Below, in pieces: positions 50,733 to 59,413 of a stretch of 64,000 nucleotides of DNA. Source of the stretch: Ralstonia pickettii DTP0602. Lineage in GTDB: Bacteria; Pseudomonadota; Gammaproteobacteria; Burkholderiales; Burkholderiaceae. Location of the stretch: positions 4,216,001 through 4,280,000 of the forward strand of contig CP006667.1 in the NCBI GenBank assembly GCA_000471925.1. Direction: 5' to 3'. The notes below the pieces were generated by a model. That model worked only from the letters and a program-made list of their open reading frames with translations, had not been told where the DNA came from and made no database searches. Each line of letters begins with the position of its first letter. Within the stretch, counting starts at the first letter, position 1. Both the position numbers and the translations under genes were made by a program.

Positions 50733-50792
50733 ATGGCGATCTCCCCCGCCGGGCCCGCCATGACCCAGTGCGCGGCAAGCCCCGCCATTCAT
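50733..50792 (+). pseudogene. Detached 5' end (20 codons) of the MFS gene
   Basis: The ATG at 50733 opens a frame of 20 codons (MAISPAGPAMTQCAASPAIH) up to the IS605 element. If the element is removed between 50792 and 52543, this frame joins the MFS frame exactly, codon to codon. A TACAAT -10-like site lies at 50700-50705. It is therefore probably the original N-terminus of the MFS transporter. Confidence 0.6.
50788..50792 (+). other. TTCAT, likely insertion motif (TAM) of the IS605 element
   Basis: IS200/IS605 elements insert 3' of a 4-5 base motif, which also serves as the TnpB TAM. TTCAT is the flanking pentamer at the left end. It is part of the host MFS frame. Confidence 0.5.
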
Positions 50793-50841
50793 GGTGGGGA
50801 AGGATAGCGCGGACGGCGTAGCCGTCCTTGCTGTTGGTTTT

Positions 50842-51255
50842 TCAGTGTGGGGTCTGCTGTTGTTCGATGTACTGGCGCACGATGGCGATCGGTGCGCCGC
50901 CACAGGATGATGCGAAGTAGGAAGGCGACCACAGCACGCCCTTCCAGTAGCGTTTCTGGATGTCGGGTCTTTCCTTGCGCAGCAGGCGGCTGGACACGCC
51001 CTTGAGGCTGTTCACCAGATTCGACACCGCGACCTTTGGCGGGTACTCCACCAGCAGGTGAACGTGATCGTCCTCGCCGTCCATCTCGATCAAGTTCGCC
51101 TCGAAGTCGGCGCATACCTTGTCGAAGATGGCGTGCAGCCGTTTGATGGCGTCGCCGTCGAACACTCTGCGGCGGTATTTCGCCACGAAGACCAAATGGA
51201 CGTGCATCTTGAAAACACAGTGTCTTCCGTGTCTAATATCGTTGTCATCGCTCAT
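50842..51255 (-). CDS. tnpA: IS200-type Y1 transposase TnpA
   Basis: TnpA is a single-strand transposase with one catalytic tyrosine. In 137 residues it has the HUH histidine pair HVHLLVEYPP, an N-terminal HVHLVFVAKYRRRVF and the tyrosine in VRQYIEQQ. It is full length and probably active. The ATG at 51255 gives MSDDNDIRHGRH. An ATG at 51279 would overlap the tnpB start. It could also act on the IscB element in trans. Confidence 0.9.
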   Translation of the reverse strand: MSDDNDIRHGRHCVFKMHVHLVFVAKYRRRVFDGDAIKRLHAIFDKVCADFEANLIEMDGEDDHVHLLVEYPPKVAVSNLVNSLKGVSSRLLRKERPDIQKRYWKGVLWSPSYFASSCGGAPIAIVRQYIEQQQTPH

Positions 51256-51277
51256 AGGCCAAGAGTATGATTGAGCC

Positions 51278-52501
51278 ATGCAGCGACTTCAAGCCTACAA
51301 GTACGAACTGATGCCGACCGGCGAGCAGCAACGCAACATGCGTCGCTTTTCTGGTTCGTGCCGGTTCGTCTTCAACAAGGCACTGGCGTTGCAGAAGGCT
51401 CGTTACGAGCAAGGCGAGAAGAAGCACGGCTACGCCGGACTGTGCAAGCTGCTCACCGAGTGGCGCAACAGCACGGAAACCGCATGGCTGGCCGACGCGC
51501 CGGTTCATCCGCTGCAACAGACGCTCAAAGATTTGGAGCGGGCCTACGGCAACTTCTTTGCCAAGCGGGCCGACTTTCCGCGCTTCAAGAAGAAGGGCCG
51601 GGGCGACAGTTTCCGCTATCCCGACCCCAAGCAAATCAAGCTCGACCAGGCCAGCAGCCGCCTGTTTTTGCCCAAGCTGGGCTGGCTACGATACCGCAAC
51701 AGCCGGAAGGTGCTGGGGGTGGTGAAGAACGTCACAGTCAGGCAGTCCTGCGGCAAGTGGTTCGTGTCGATCCAGACCGAGCGTGAGGTCGAACAGCCGG
51801 TGGCACAGGCCGCGAGCGCGGTTGGCATCGACATGGGTGTTGCCCGGTTCGCCACGCTTTCGGACGGGACGTTCTACGCCCCGCTCAATAGTTTCAAGCG
51901 GCAAGAGGCCGCGCTGCGCAAAGCGCAGCAGGCGATGAGCCGCAAACAGAAGTTCAGCAGCAACTGGAAGAAGGCGAAAGCCCGCGTCCAGCGCATCCAT
52001 TCCCGCCTCGGCAATGCCCGCCGAGACTACCTCCACAAGTGCTCCACCACGATCAGCCAAAACCACGCGATGGTGTGTATCGAGGACTTGCAGGTACGGA
52101 ACATGTCCAGGTCGGCGGCAGGCAGCACCGAACAGCCGGGCAAGCAGGTTCATGCCAAGTCCGGCCTGAACAAAGCCATCCTCGATCAAGGCTGGTTCGA
52201 GTTCCGCCGCCAACTGGACTACAAGCTGGCTTGGAACGGTGGTTATCTCATCGCCGTGCCACCGCAGAACACGAGCCGCACCTGTCCGTGCTGCGGCCAT
52301 GTCTCGGCAGACAACCGCCAGACGCAAGCCCGGTTCGAGTGCGTGGAATGCGGTTTCGAGGAAAATGCCGATGTGGTCGGCGCGATCAATGTTCTAAGGG
52401 CGGGACACGCCCGGTTAGCCTGTGAAGTGAACGCTGCGGTAACGGCGTCAGCAGCAGGAACCCACCGAAGCGACTCAGGGGCGGCTCAATGCCGCGTCTG
52501 A
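51278..52501 (+). CDS. tnpB: RNA-guided nuclease TnpB
   Basis: TnpB is the Cas12 ancestor guided by a 3'-end omega RNA. In 407 residues the N-terminal helix-turn-helix (MQRLQAYKYELMPTGEQ) is followed by the RuvC triad Asp185 (GIDMG), Glu269 (VCIEDL) and Asp365 (NADVVGAINVL). The zinc ribbon CPCCG ... CVECGF is intact. It is therefore probably active. It has no own promoter that I can see beyond the tnpA/tnpB overlap. Confidence 0.94.
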   Translation: MQRLQAYKYELMPTGEQQRNMRRFSGSCRFVFNKALALQKARYEQGEKKHGYAGLCKLLTEWRNSTETAWLADAPVHPLQQTLKDLERAYGNFFAKRADFPRFKKKGRGDSFRYPDPKQIKLDQASSRLFLPKLGWLRYRNSRKVLGVVKNVTVRQSCGKWFVSIQTEREVEQPVAQAASAVGIDMGVARFATLSDGTFYAPLNSFKRQEAALRKAQQAMSRKQKFSSNWKKAKARVQRIHSRLGNARRDYLHKCSTTISQNHAMVCIEDLQVRNMSRSAAGSTEQPGKQVHAKSGLNKAILDQGWFEFRRQLDYKLAWNGGYLIAVPPQNTSRTCPCCGHVSADNRQTQARFECVECGFEENADVVGAINVLRAGHARLACEVNAAVTASAAGTHRSDSGAAQCRV

Positions 52502-52542
52502 GCGCCGTAGGAATCTCCGGCCTTCAGGTCGGGGAGGATGTC
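52380..52542 (+). ncRNA. TnpB omega RNA (reRNA) region at the right end
   Basis: In IS605 elements the guide RNA overlaps the 3' part of tnpB and the right end, and runs into the flank. Here the right-end hairpin (52515-52536) and GATGTC end the scaffold, so the guide would be the MFS bases from about 52543 to 52562. Its presence and limits are inferred from the family. Confidence 0.5.
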
Positions 52543-53829
52543 AAAACACTAGAAGCCAGCTCCGACGCGGACGCCGCCAACGCCAAAACTGACGCCAGCC
52601 CGGCACGCTCCGGACCCGCGCACCCCGCCACGCCGCCGCGCCGGCTGGTCTGGATCCTCGGCCTGACCGAGACCATCTCCTGGGGCACGCTGTTCTTCGC
52701 CTTCACCGTCTTTATCGACCCGATGATCCGCAGCCTGGGCTGGTCCAAGCCCTTCCTGGCGGGCGGCTATTCGCTCGGGCTGCTGGTGTGGGCGATGTGC
52801 TCGTTCGCGGTCGGACGGCTGCTGGACCGTGCGCCGGCGCGCAGGGTGATGGGCGCGGGCTCGGTGCTGGCGGGGCTGGGCCTGCTGCTGTGGGCGTGGA
52901 CGCCCTCGCAAGCCATGTTCCTGCTGATGTGGGTGCCGATCGGGCTGGCCATGGCCACCACGCTGTACGAACCCGCCTTCGTGGTGCTGCGCCAGGCCTA
53001 TGGCGACCAGTACCAGAAGCCCATCATGGTGGTCACGCTGATGGCCGGCTTCGCCAGCACGATCTTCGTGCCGCTGGCGCAATGGCTGGTGATTCATCTC
53101 GGCTGGCGCCCGACGCTGGTCGGCTTTGCCATGCTGAACCTGCTGGTCTGCGCGCCGCTGCACGCACGCATGCGCTACGCGCTGCACCCGACCTACACCG
53201 GCATGACCCCGTCCGACGGCGAGCCCAGCAGCGATGGCATCGCGCGCACCACGCTGCGCCAGCCGGTGTTCTGGGCGGTGGTGCTGGCCTTCACCGCCAC
53301 CGCGGTGGTCGCTTCGCTGCTGGGCGCGCACCTGATCCCGATGCTGACCGAGAAGGGCCTGCCGGTGGCGCAGCAGCTGGTGGTGGCGGCGCTGATCGGC
53401 CCCGCGCAGGTGGTGGGCCGCATGCTGATGATGCGCGCTGCGGTGCGGCACCCGGTGCGGCTGTCGCTACCGGTCTATGTGCTGATGGTCGCCGGGCTGC
53501 TGTGCTTTGCCCTGGGGCAAGGTGCCTGGCTGATGGTGGCCGCGGTGCTCTACGGCTGCGCCAACGGCGTCAACACCATGCTGCGCGCGATGGCCATGCC
53601 CGAGCTGATCTCGCGCCATCACTACGCCACGCTCAATGGGCTGATGATGACGCCGGTGCTGCTGATGCAGGCGGCCGCGCCTTGGCTGGGCGCGCTGCTG
53701 TGGCGCGCCGCGAGCGGCTACTGGCTGATGCTGTGGGTGATGGTGGCGCTGGCGCTGGGCGCGCTGCTGGCCTTCGGCTATGCGCTGCACCGGCGCGGGC
53801 TGCTGCGAATGGATCGCGCCGCACGCTAG
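52489..53829 (+). CDS. MFS transporter with 5' end replaced by an IS605 element
   Basis: Major facilitator with about 12 membrane helices, starting LGLTETISWGTLFFAFTVFI and including the MFS loop SFAVGRLLDRAPARRVMGAG. The native frame is cut after its 20th codon by the IS element, and the coding part proper begins at 52543. The only in-frame start left is the ATG at 52489, within the last codons of tnpB in another frame, giving 446 residues. The lost part precedes the first helix, so the protein may still work. The substrate is unknown. Confidence 0.75.
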   Translation: MPRLSAVGISGLQVGEDVKTLEASSDADAANAKTDASPARSGPAHPATPPRRLVWILGLTETISWGTLFFAFTVFIDPMIRSLGWSKPFLAGGYSLGLLVWAMCSFAVGRLLDRAPARRVMGAGSVLAGLGLLLWAWTPSQAMFLLMWVPIGLAMATTLYEPAFVVLRQAYGDQYQKPIMVVTLMAGFASTIFVPLAQWLVIHLGWRPTLVGFAMLNLLVCAPLHARMRYALHPTYTGMTPSDGEPSSDGIARTTLRQPVFWAVVLAFTATAVVASLLGAHLIPMLTEKGLPVAQQLVVAALIGPAQVVGRMLMMRAAVRHPVRLSLPVYVLMVAGLLCFALGQGAWLMVAAVLYGCANGVNTMLRAMAMPELISRHHYATLNGLMMTPVLLMQAAAPWLGALLWRAASGYWLMLWVMVALALGALLAFGYALHRRGLLRMDRAAR

Positions 53830-53929
53830 CGCCCCCGGGGCACGGTTACACCCGTTTCGCGCCGATGCGGGACAATGACGGCTTTTGCAGGCCCGGCGCG
53901 GCAGCGCCCGCCTGCCGCCGTGCCCCGCT

Positions 53930-55129
53930 ATGGCTGATTTCCCTTCTCCTTCCGCCACCGCCGCCCTGGCCTCGCCAGGCACGGTGGCGCGCGCCACGCG
54001 CGGCACCATGGCGCTGTTCTTCGTCAACGGCGCCACCTTTGCCACCTGGGGCGTGCATATCCCGACCATCAAGGCGCGCTTCGGCCTGTCCGATGCCTGG
54101 CTGTCGCTGGCGATGCTGGCCGTGGCCGGCGGCGCCATCCTGGCGATGGGGCCGGTCGGGCGCTGGGTCGCACGCGCCGGCAGCGGGCGCGCGTCGATGG
54201 CCGGCGGACTGTTGTTCGCGCTGTGCACCGTGGCGATCCTGGCGATGCCTACGTTCTGGCTGCTGCTGCCCGCGCTGGTTGCGTTCGGCATGGCCAATGC
54301 AGCCTTCGACGTCGCCATGAACGCGCAGGCCGCCACGGTCGAGGCCAGTCGCACGCGGCCCGTGATGTCGGCGCTGCACGGCATGTTCAGCCTCGGCGGG
54401 ATGGTGGGGGCCGGGTTCGGCGGGCTGATGCTGTCGCTGGGGGTGGCGCCGCTGGCGCATGCGTCATTGATGGCGGGCGTGACGGCGCTGGTGGCGCTGC
54501 TCACCCTGCCCGGGTTGCTGCCCGACCATCCGGTGATGCCGTCGGCGGGCCACCATCGCGACCACGCCGTGCGCGCGCTGTGGCTGCTGGGGCTGCTGGC
54601 CTTCCTCGGGTTGATCGGTGAAGGGGCGATGTACGACTGGACCAGCGTCTATATGCGCGACGTGACGCAGGCGCCCGATGGCTGGATCAGCCTGGGCTAT
54701 GCCGCGTTCTCGGGCGGCATGGCGTGCGGGCGCTTCGGCGGCGACCGCCTGCGTGCGCGCCTGGGCGATGGCACGACGCTGACCGGCAGTGCCTGGCTGG
54801 GCTTCGCCGGCATCGCATTGGCGCTGCTAGTACCGCTGCCAGTAGCGGCGCTGGCCGGCTTCACGCTGATGGGACTGGGTGCGGCCAATATGGTGCCGAT
54901 CTTCTTTGTCGCCGCCTCGCGGCTGCCGGGCGTGGCGCCGGCCCAGGCGATCTCGCGCGTGGCGCGCTTTGCCTACCTGGGCCTGCTGCTGGGGCCGGTG
55001 CTGATCGGCGGCGTGGCGCACCTGGCCAATCTGCGCATCGGGCTGGCGGTAGTGGCGCTGACGATGGGCTGGATCGCACTGGCGGGCGCCCGCGCGGCGC
55101 GGCGCTATCTGCCGCCGCGCGACCGGTAA
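53930..55129 (+). CDS. MFS transporter (YbjJ-like)
   Basis: The 399-residue major facilitator has about 12 membrane segments. It contains FVNGATFATWGVHIPTIKA, then FGMANAAFDVAMNAQA, and SALHGMFSLGGMVGAGFGGL, all typical of the YbjJ-like group. The ATG at 53930 is preferred over an in-frame ATG at 53885. The substrate is unknown. It follows the interrupted MFS gene in the same direction. Confidence 0.85.
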   Translation: MADFPSPSATAALASPGTVARATRGTMALFFVNGATFATWGVHIPTIKARFGLSDAWLSLAMLAVAGGAILAMGPVGRWVARAGSGRASMAGGLLFALCTVAILAMPTFWLLLPALVAFGMANAAFDVAMNAQAATVEASRTRPVMSALHGMFSLGGMVGAGFGGLMLSLGVAPLAHASLMAGVTALVALLTLPGLLPDHPVMPSAGHHRDHAVRALWLLGLLAFLGLIGEGAMYDWTSVYMRDVTQAPDGWISLGYAAFSGGMACGRFGGDRLRARLGDGTTLTGSAWLGFAGIALALLVPLPVAALAGFTLMGLGAANMVPIFFVAASRLPGVAPAQAISRVARFAYLGLLLGPVLIGGVAHLANLRIGLAVVALTMGWIALAGARAARRYLPPRDR

Positions 55130-55148
55130 TCCACCCGGGCGCCGAGCC

Positions 55149-56036
55149 TCAGGCAACGGCCTTCAGCGGCGCGCCCGCGCCCATCCCTTCAAACACGAAG
55201 CTGTCCATGGCGAGCACGCCATAGGTCACTTCATCGGCCACGCGCGCCACACTGACTGGAGCGGGCGTACCCGCGCCTGCGCCCTGCGGCCCCAGCGCAG
55301 CGCCCAGCGCCACGTAGAACGGCAGCAGGTGCTCGTCGGTCGGGTGCGCGCGGCGCGCATACGGCGCCTGCTCACGGTAGTCGGCAATGCGGCTGGTATC
55401 GCCGGTGGCAAGCGCTTCGTCGAGCGCCTCGGTCATCCAGCTGCGGAAGGCTTCCACATACGGCTCGGCCTGCGGCCCATGCTGGTCGCGCCGGCTGCCG
55501 CTGCCGAACACCTCCTGCAGGTTGTGCGTGAAGCTGCCCGAGGCCAGCAGCAGCACGCCCTCCTCGCGCAGCGGCGCCAGCGCGCGGCCGATCGCGATCT
55601 GCGTGGCGGGCGGCAGGTAGGGATTGAACGCCAGTTGGACCACCGGCACGTCGGCATCCGGGAAGAAGTGCCGCATCGGCATCCAGGCGCCGTGGTCCAG
55701 CGGCCGTTCCTCGTCCTGGCAGACAAAGCCGGCGCCGGGGATGGCGGCAGCCTCGATCAGGGCCTTGGCCCGCAACGCCAGCGCCGGCGAGCCTGGGGCA
55801 TCGTAGCGCAGCGCGTACAGCTCGCGCGGGAAGCCGCCGAAGTCATGCCAGGCTTCCTGCCGCTCGCGGTTGCTCACCACCAGCGTGCTGTAGATCCAGT
55901 GAGCCGAGACCACCAGCACCGCGCGCGGGCGCTGCGCGCGCAGCCGCTCGCCGAGCGCATCGAAGGCGGCGCCGGTCGGACCAGGATCGATTGCAAGCAT
56001 CGGGGAGCCGTGTGAGATATAGAGTGCGGGTAGCAT
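55149..56036 (-). CDS. Class III extradiol dioxygenase of the 4,5-DOPA type (YgiD-like)
   Basis: The 295-residue protein has the metal-ligand histidines of the LigB fold in LYISHGSPMLAI, VVSAHWIYSTL and ASGSFTHNLQEVF, plus a conserved DHGAWMPMRHFFPDADVPVVQL. The family includes plant and bacterial DOPA dioxygenases; the substrate here is unknown. The ATG at 56036 has GAAGG upstream. A TTG at 56054 is an unlikely start. Confidence 0.88.
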   Translation of the reverse strand: MLPALYISHGSPMLAIDPGPTGAAFDALGERLRAQRPRAVLVVSAHWIYSTLVVSNRERQEAWHDFGGFPRELYALRYDAPGSPALALRAKALIEAAAIPGAGFVCQDEERPLDHGAWMPMRHFFPDADVPVVQLAFNPYLPPATQIAIGRALAPLREEGVLLLASGSFTHNLQEVFGSGSRRDQHGPQAEPYVEAFRSWMTEALDEALATGDTSRIADYREQAPYARRAHPTDEHLLPFYVALGAALGPQGAGAGTPAPVSVARVADEVTYGVLAMDSFVFEGMGAGAPLKAVA

Positions 56037-56258
56037 GGTAGTGACCACCTTCAAACGGTTTTATGTACTGCATCGAGTGTGGCAAAGAACCGTGGCCGGC
56101 ACGGCGGCCATTTGCGGACACCTCATGCAAAAAAGTTGAAGGCCGCCACCTGGCGTGGCGCGCCCGCCGCCCTGCGTTGGGCGGCGCACACACCGCATTG
56201 CGCAACCGCGGCCGCGGTCGGGGCAATCGGCCTATGATGCAGACAGGAGCCGACTTGC

Positions 56259-56687
56259 ATGCCGCGCCACTTCCGGCGCGCCTGCCGCCGGGCCAGCCCG
56301 CAACGCATGACGCCACCGGCACGCCCTCCCGCGTGCCGCGCGTGGCCGGAGACTTCGGTGGTACCGCGCATCCTGCGCCGCCCCGGGCGGCACGTTCCCT
56401 TCCTCTCCCACTGGTGGCAGCCCGGTGTCTACGGCAGTGTGCCCGCCGTCGCGCTGTGGATCCTCGCCAGGCTGCCCGACGGCCTGCTGGTGTCGCTGAC
56501 CGGCACCGCGCAGGCATCGGCCTGGCTGAACCATGCAGGCGATACCGTGTTCGTCACCGGCTGGGCCGCCAGCGCCTTGCTGCTCTGGCTTGCGCGCCGG
56601 CGCCCGCCGCCTGAGCGCAGCGAGAGCCACGCCGCGCCGGCTGAAGCGGCGCCACGCCCGGCGCCCCGGCGCCGCCCTGCCGCCTGA
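56259..56687 (+). CDS. Hypothetical protein with a hydrophobic middle
   Basis: A frame of 142 codons. The N-terminal half is basic and proline-rich and the C-terminal end is low complexity. The middle (about residues 48-112) reads like a small membrane protein: HWWQPGVYGSVPAVALWIL and TVFVTGWAASALLLWLA. An ATG at 56307 may be the start. No family is recognised and a chance frame cannot be excluded. Confidence 0.4.
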   Translation: MPRHFRRACRRASPQRMTPPARPPACRAWPETSVVPRILRRPGRHVPFLSHWWQPGVYGSVPAVALWILARLPDGLLVSLTGTAQASAWLNHAGDTVFVTGWAASALLLWLARRRPPPERSESHAAPAEAAPRPAPRRRPAA

Positions 56688-56867
56688 AGCTGGCATCGAA
56701 GGATCGCGGCCGGCATCTCGCCATGGCAGCGATCCGATATAAAACACCAGCAAGCCGATCTGAAAACTTTCATGCAGCGCTCGCGCACCGGTCCGTCTCG
56801 CTAGAATTCGCGGGACGGTTGCCGCGTGCCGCAGCGCACCGCGGCACTGACAGCAAAGGGATCGCCC

Positions 56868-57872
56868 ATGTCCGCTTGCCAGCCATCGCGCCGCGCCCGC
56901 TGCGCCCAGCTTGTGCGCACGCCCGCCGCTTTGTGCGGCCTTGCAGCGGGCCTGCTGCTGACGGCCGGCGCCGCCCAGGCGCAGGGAGCGCCGGGGCTCG
57001 GCCTGGTCGGTGTCAATGTGCAGAAGCACGCCAATGCCGTGCTGTCGCTGATGTCGTATTCAGTGGTGCCGGACCTGACCTCCAGCTCGGTATCGATCGA
57101 CAGCGCCAGCACCGACAACCCCGGCATCGTCATGTCGCAGCTTGGCGGCGGCTTCACGATCAGCAAGTCGTTCCCGCTCTACCTGGAAGGCGCGATCGCC
57201 TACAGTCGCTATGACCCGACCTTCGTCGCCACCAACGGGGCCGAATCCCGTTCCATCCCGACGCGCTGGAACACCTTCTCGGGCACCATCGGCATCGGCT
57301 GGGACTTTCCGCTCACCGCCAACAAGGAGCTGGTGTTCCGGCCCATCTTCAACGCTTCGCTGGGCAATGTCTCCAGCGACCTGTCGATCGGCAAGTTCGC
57401 GCTCGAGCAGGTCACCGACCGCCAGATCGATTTCCTCGACGGCGGCAGCCTGAACGCCTATGGCCTGGGCGGCTCGGTGATGCTGGACTGGGAGCACTAC
57501 CGCGAGAACTATGAAGTCGACGTCGAACTGCGCTACACCAATATCCACCTGCAGAGCTTCGGCGGCACGACCAGCTCGGTCACCGGCACGGCCACGGCCC
57601 AGACCGCCAACCTGTGGGCGCGCTGGCGTGCGCCGACGGGGCTGCGCGCGCTCGATCGGCCGGTTAGGTACGTGCTTGAATTGTCACATTCGCAATATCT
57701 CGGCAGCCAGGCTGGCATCCTTGGCTTCAACCACCTGACCACGCTCGGGACCGGGCTGGAACTGGATACCAGCGCCCATGAAGTGTTCGTCACGCGGATA
57801 CGGGCGGTGGTGCGCTATGTGTTCGGCAACAATGTGTCCGGGGTATCGCTGGGCCTGGCGGCGAGCTTCTGA
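56868..57872 (+). CDS. Outer-membrane beta-barrel protein, autotransporter-barrel-like
   Basis: The 334-residue protein has a signal peptide (about residues 1-38, ending GAAQAQ). The rest is alternating hydrophobic beta-strand sequence, ending in phenylalanine (LGLAASF) as outer-membrane proteins do. It fits solitary autotransporter-type barrel proteins without a passenger. The function is unknown. The ATG at 56868 is preferred; an in-frame ATG at 56826 would put extra residues before the signal peptide. Confidence 0.7.
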   Translation: MSACQPSRRARCAQLVRTPAALCGLAAGLLLTAGAAQAQGAPGLGLVGVNVQKHANAVLSLMSYSVVPDLTSSSVSIDSASTDNPGIVMSQLGGGFTISKSFPLYLEGAIAYSRYDPTFVATNGAESRSIPTRWNTFSGTIGIGWDFPLTANKELVFRPIFNASLGNVSSDLSIGKFALEQVTDRQIDFLDGGSLNAYGLGGSVMLDWEHYRENYEVDVELRYTNIHLQSFGGTTSSVTGTATAQTANLWARWRAPTGLRALDRPVRYVLELSHSQYLGSQAGILGFNHLTTLGTGLELDTSAHEVFVTRIRAVVRYVFGNNVSGVSLGLAASF

Positions 57873-57917
57873 GCGCGTAGCAGCCAGTCTTTTTGTAGCG
57901 CGCCGGCGAACAGCTGC

Positions 57918-58274
57918 CTACGCCTCGTCCTCGCCTTCCCGAAAGATATTGATCACATGCCGCGCCTCGAAGCACAGCGGCATGCCAGGGCTAATCTCGT
58001 CGGTGCAGTAGGGCTGGTTGTCGAGTTCGCCCGCATAGAGGCTACCCTCGCGCCCGATGACGTTCACCCACATCCGCTCGACATGAACCTCCTCGCGGCC
58101 CGTCTCGTCCGCGACCAGGATGCGGAAGATCAGCTTGGCCTGCTGGCCGGGGACCAACGCGTCGCGCTCCTCGCGGGGCGGCATCCAGAAGGTGTCGGGA
58201 TGGGCGGCGGCAATGGGCTCGGCGTCGTCCAGTTCCCAGCCGTCTTCGTCCAGTGTTGCCAGTTGCATGTCCAT
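57918..58274 (-). CDS. DUF2314-like protein
   Basis: The 118-residue soluble protein contains TFWMPPREERDALVPGQQAK, LIFRI, ERMWVNVIGREGSLYAGEL and a closing FEARHVINIF. This is the pattern of DUF2314 proteins (function unknown). The start at 58274 (MDMQLAT) is preferred over an upstream frame start at 58319. It is divergent from tag. Confidence 0.7.
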   Translation of the reverse strand: MDMQLATLDEDGWELDDAEPIAAAHPDTFWMPPREERDALVPGQQAKLIFRILVADETGREEVHVERMWVNVIGREGSLYAGELDNQPYCTDEISPGMPLCFEARHVINIFREGEDEA

Positions 58275-58378
58275 TTTCAGCCTTCCGCAATCTCTCAGGT
58301 GCGGGCATGATCGCAGCAAATGCGCTGGTCCGCGAGAGGCTGGCCGGCGCTCGAAGTTCTCAACGGGGAAAGTAACGC

Positions 58379-59005
58379 ATGACGAGCAAGAAGGAAGCGC
58401 CGGCCGCGCCAGTACGCTGCGGCTGGTGCGGCACGCTGGAAGACTACTGCCACTACCACGACCACGAGTGGGGCTTCCCGGTCGCTGACGACCGCCGGCT
58501 GTTCGAGAAGCTGTGCCTGGAGGGCTTCCAGGCGGGGCTGAGCTGGCTGACCATCCTGCGCAAGCGCGAGGCGTTCCGCAAGGCGTTCGCCAATTTCGAT
58601 ATCGACAAGGTCGCCCGCTTCGGCGAGCGCGATATCCAGCGCCTGCTGGGCGACACCGGCATCGTGCGCCATCGCGGCAAGATCGAGGCGGCCATCAGCA
58701 ATGCCCAGCGGGCGCGCGAACTGCTGGAAACGGAATCGTCGCTGGCCGCCTACTTCTGGCGCTTCGAGCCGGATCCCGCCAGCCGGCCGAAGGTGCTGAC
58801 ACCCGAGGTGCTGCGCACCATGGCGACCTCGCCGGAATCCGTGGCGCTGTCCAAGGACCTGAAGAAGCGCGGCTGGCGCTTTGTCGGCCCGACCACCATG
58901 TATGCGCTGATGCAGGCGATGGGGCTCGTCAACGACCACCAGGACGGCTGCACGACACGCGCGGAGGCGCTGCGGGCGCGGCAGGCGTTCAAGGTGCCGC
59001 GCTAG
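58379..59005 (+). CDS. tag: DNA-3-methyladenine glycosylase I
   Basis: Tag removes 3-methyladenine from alkylated DNA. The 208 residues contain the opening RCGWCG, then YHDHEWGFPVADDRRLFEKL, the catalytic-core EGFQAGLSWLTILRKREAFR, and the zinc-site tail NDHQDGC. The paired Cys/His ligands at both ends (CGWCG and NDHxxGC) match the Tag zinc snap. The length matches the family. Confidence 0.95.
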   Translation: MTSKKEAPAAPVRCGWCGTLEDYCHYHDHEWGFPVADDRRLFEKLCLEGFQAGLSWLTILRKREAFRKAFANFDIDKVARFGERDIQRLLGDTGIVRHRGKIEAAISNAQRARELLETESSLAAYFWRFEPDPASRPKVLTPEVLRTMATSPESVALSKDLKKRGWRFVGPTTMYALMQAMGLVNDHQDGCTTRAEALRARQAFKVPR

Positions 59006-59413
59006 GCCGGTATACGCGGTGGCGCCGACGTATACCTTCGCTGCCTTAACGGAGACGGAGGGAGCCGCCGGTATACGTCCTGAGGAAGATGGACCGTTGC
59101 TTGCAAACCCCGCGCGGAGCAACGGTCCTGGTTATGTCTTTTATATTGTTTACGTATGTATACATAGTAGTAGTAGGTAAACCGGGCCGCGGGCCGTGGA
59201 TAAGTCACCTTTTCCCTTTTGGCTCAGGGACTTGCGAACAAGATAACCACCCCGTGATAACCCTGATTCGCCGGGATAGCTCGCGGGTGACGTATACCTG
59301 ACCCGTGCGGGCCCCGGAGTTGTTCGTATACGTCCCACAACGTGCCCCCAGGCGGGGCACAGGTTGTCCGGACAGTTATCCCCAGCCGCGGGCGAAGATG
59401 TCCACAGGCGGGC
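59006..59413. repeat. Convergent intergenic region with repeated GTATAC palindromes
   Basis: The 408 bp between the ends of tag and the convergent CDF gene hold six GTATAC sites: 59010, 59030, 59071, 59158, 59292 and 59326. A seventh at 59441 is inside the CDF gene end. Most are extended to ACGTATAC or GTATACGT. An AT-rich stretch (about 59131-59180) and sequences resembling DnaA boxes (near 59198, 59375 and 59400) are also present. I see no gene or known RNA here. Confidence 0.75.

Larger units (their letters stand above)
50793..52542 (+). mobile_element. IS605-type element (tnpA and tnpB), apparently intact
   Basis: About 1750 bp with divergent, overlapping tnpA (minus) and tnpB (plus). 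The left end has a perfect hairpin GGACGGC-GTA-GCCGTCC (50811-50827). The right end has an imperfect hairpin CTCCGGCC-TTCA-GGTCGGGGAG (52515-52536), followed by GATGTC. As expected for this family there is no target duplication. The right tip could end up to 2 nt further, since the junction runs into A bases. Confidence 0.85.
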
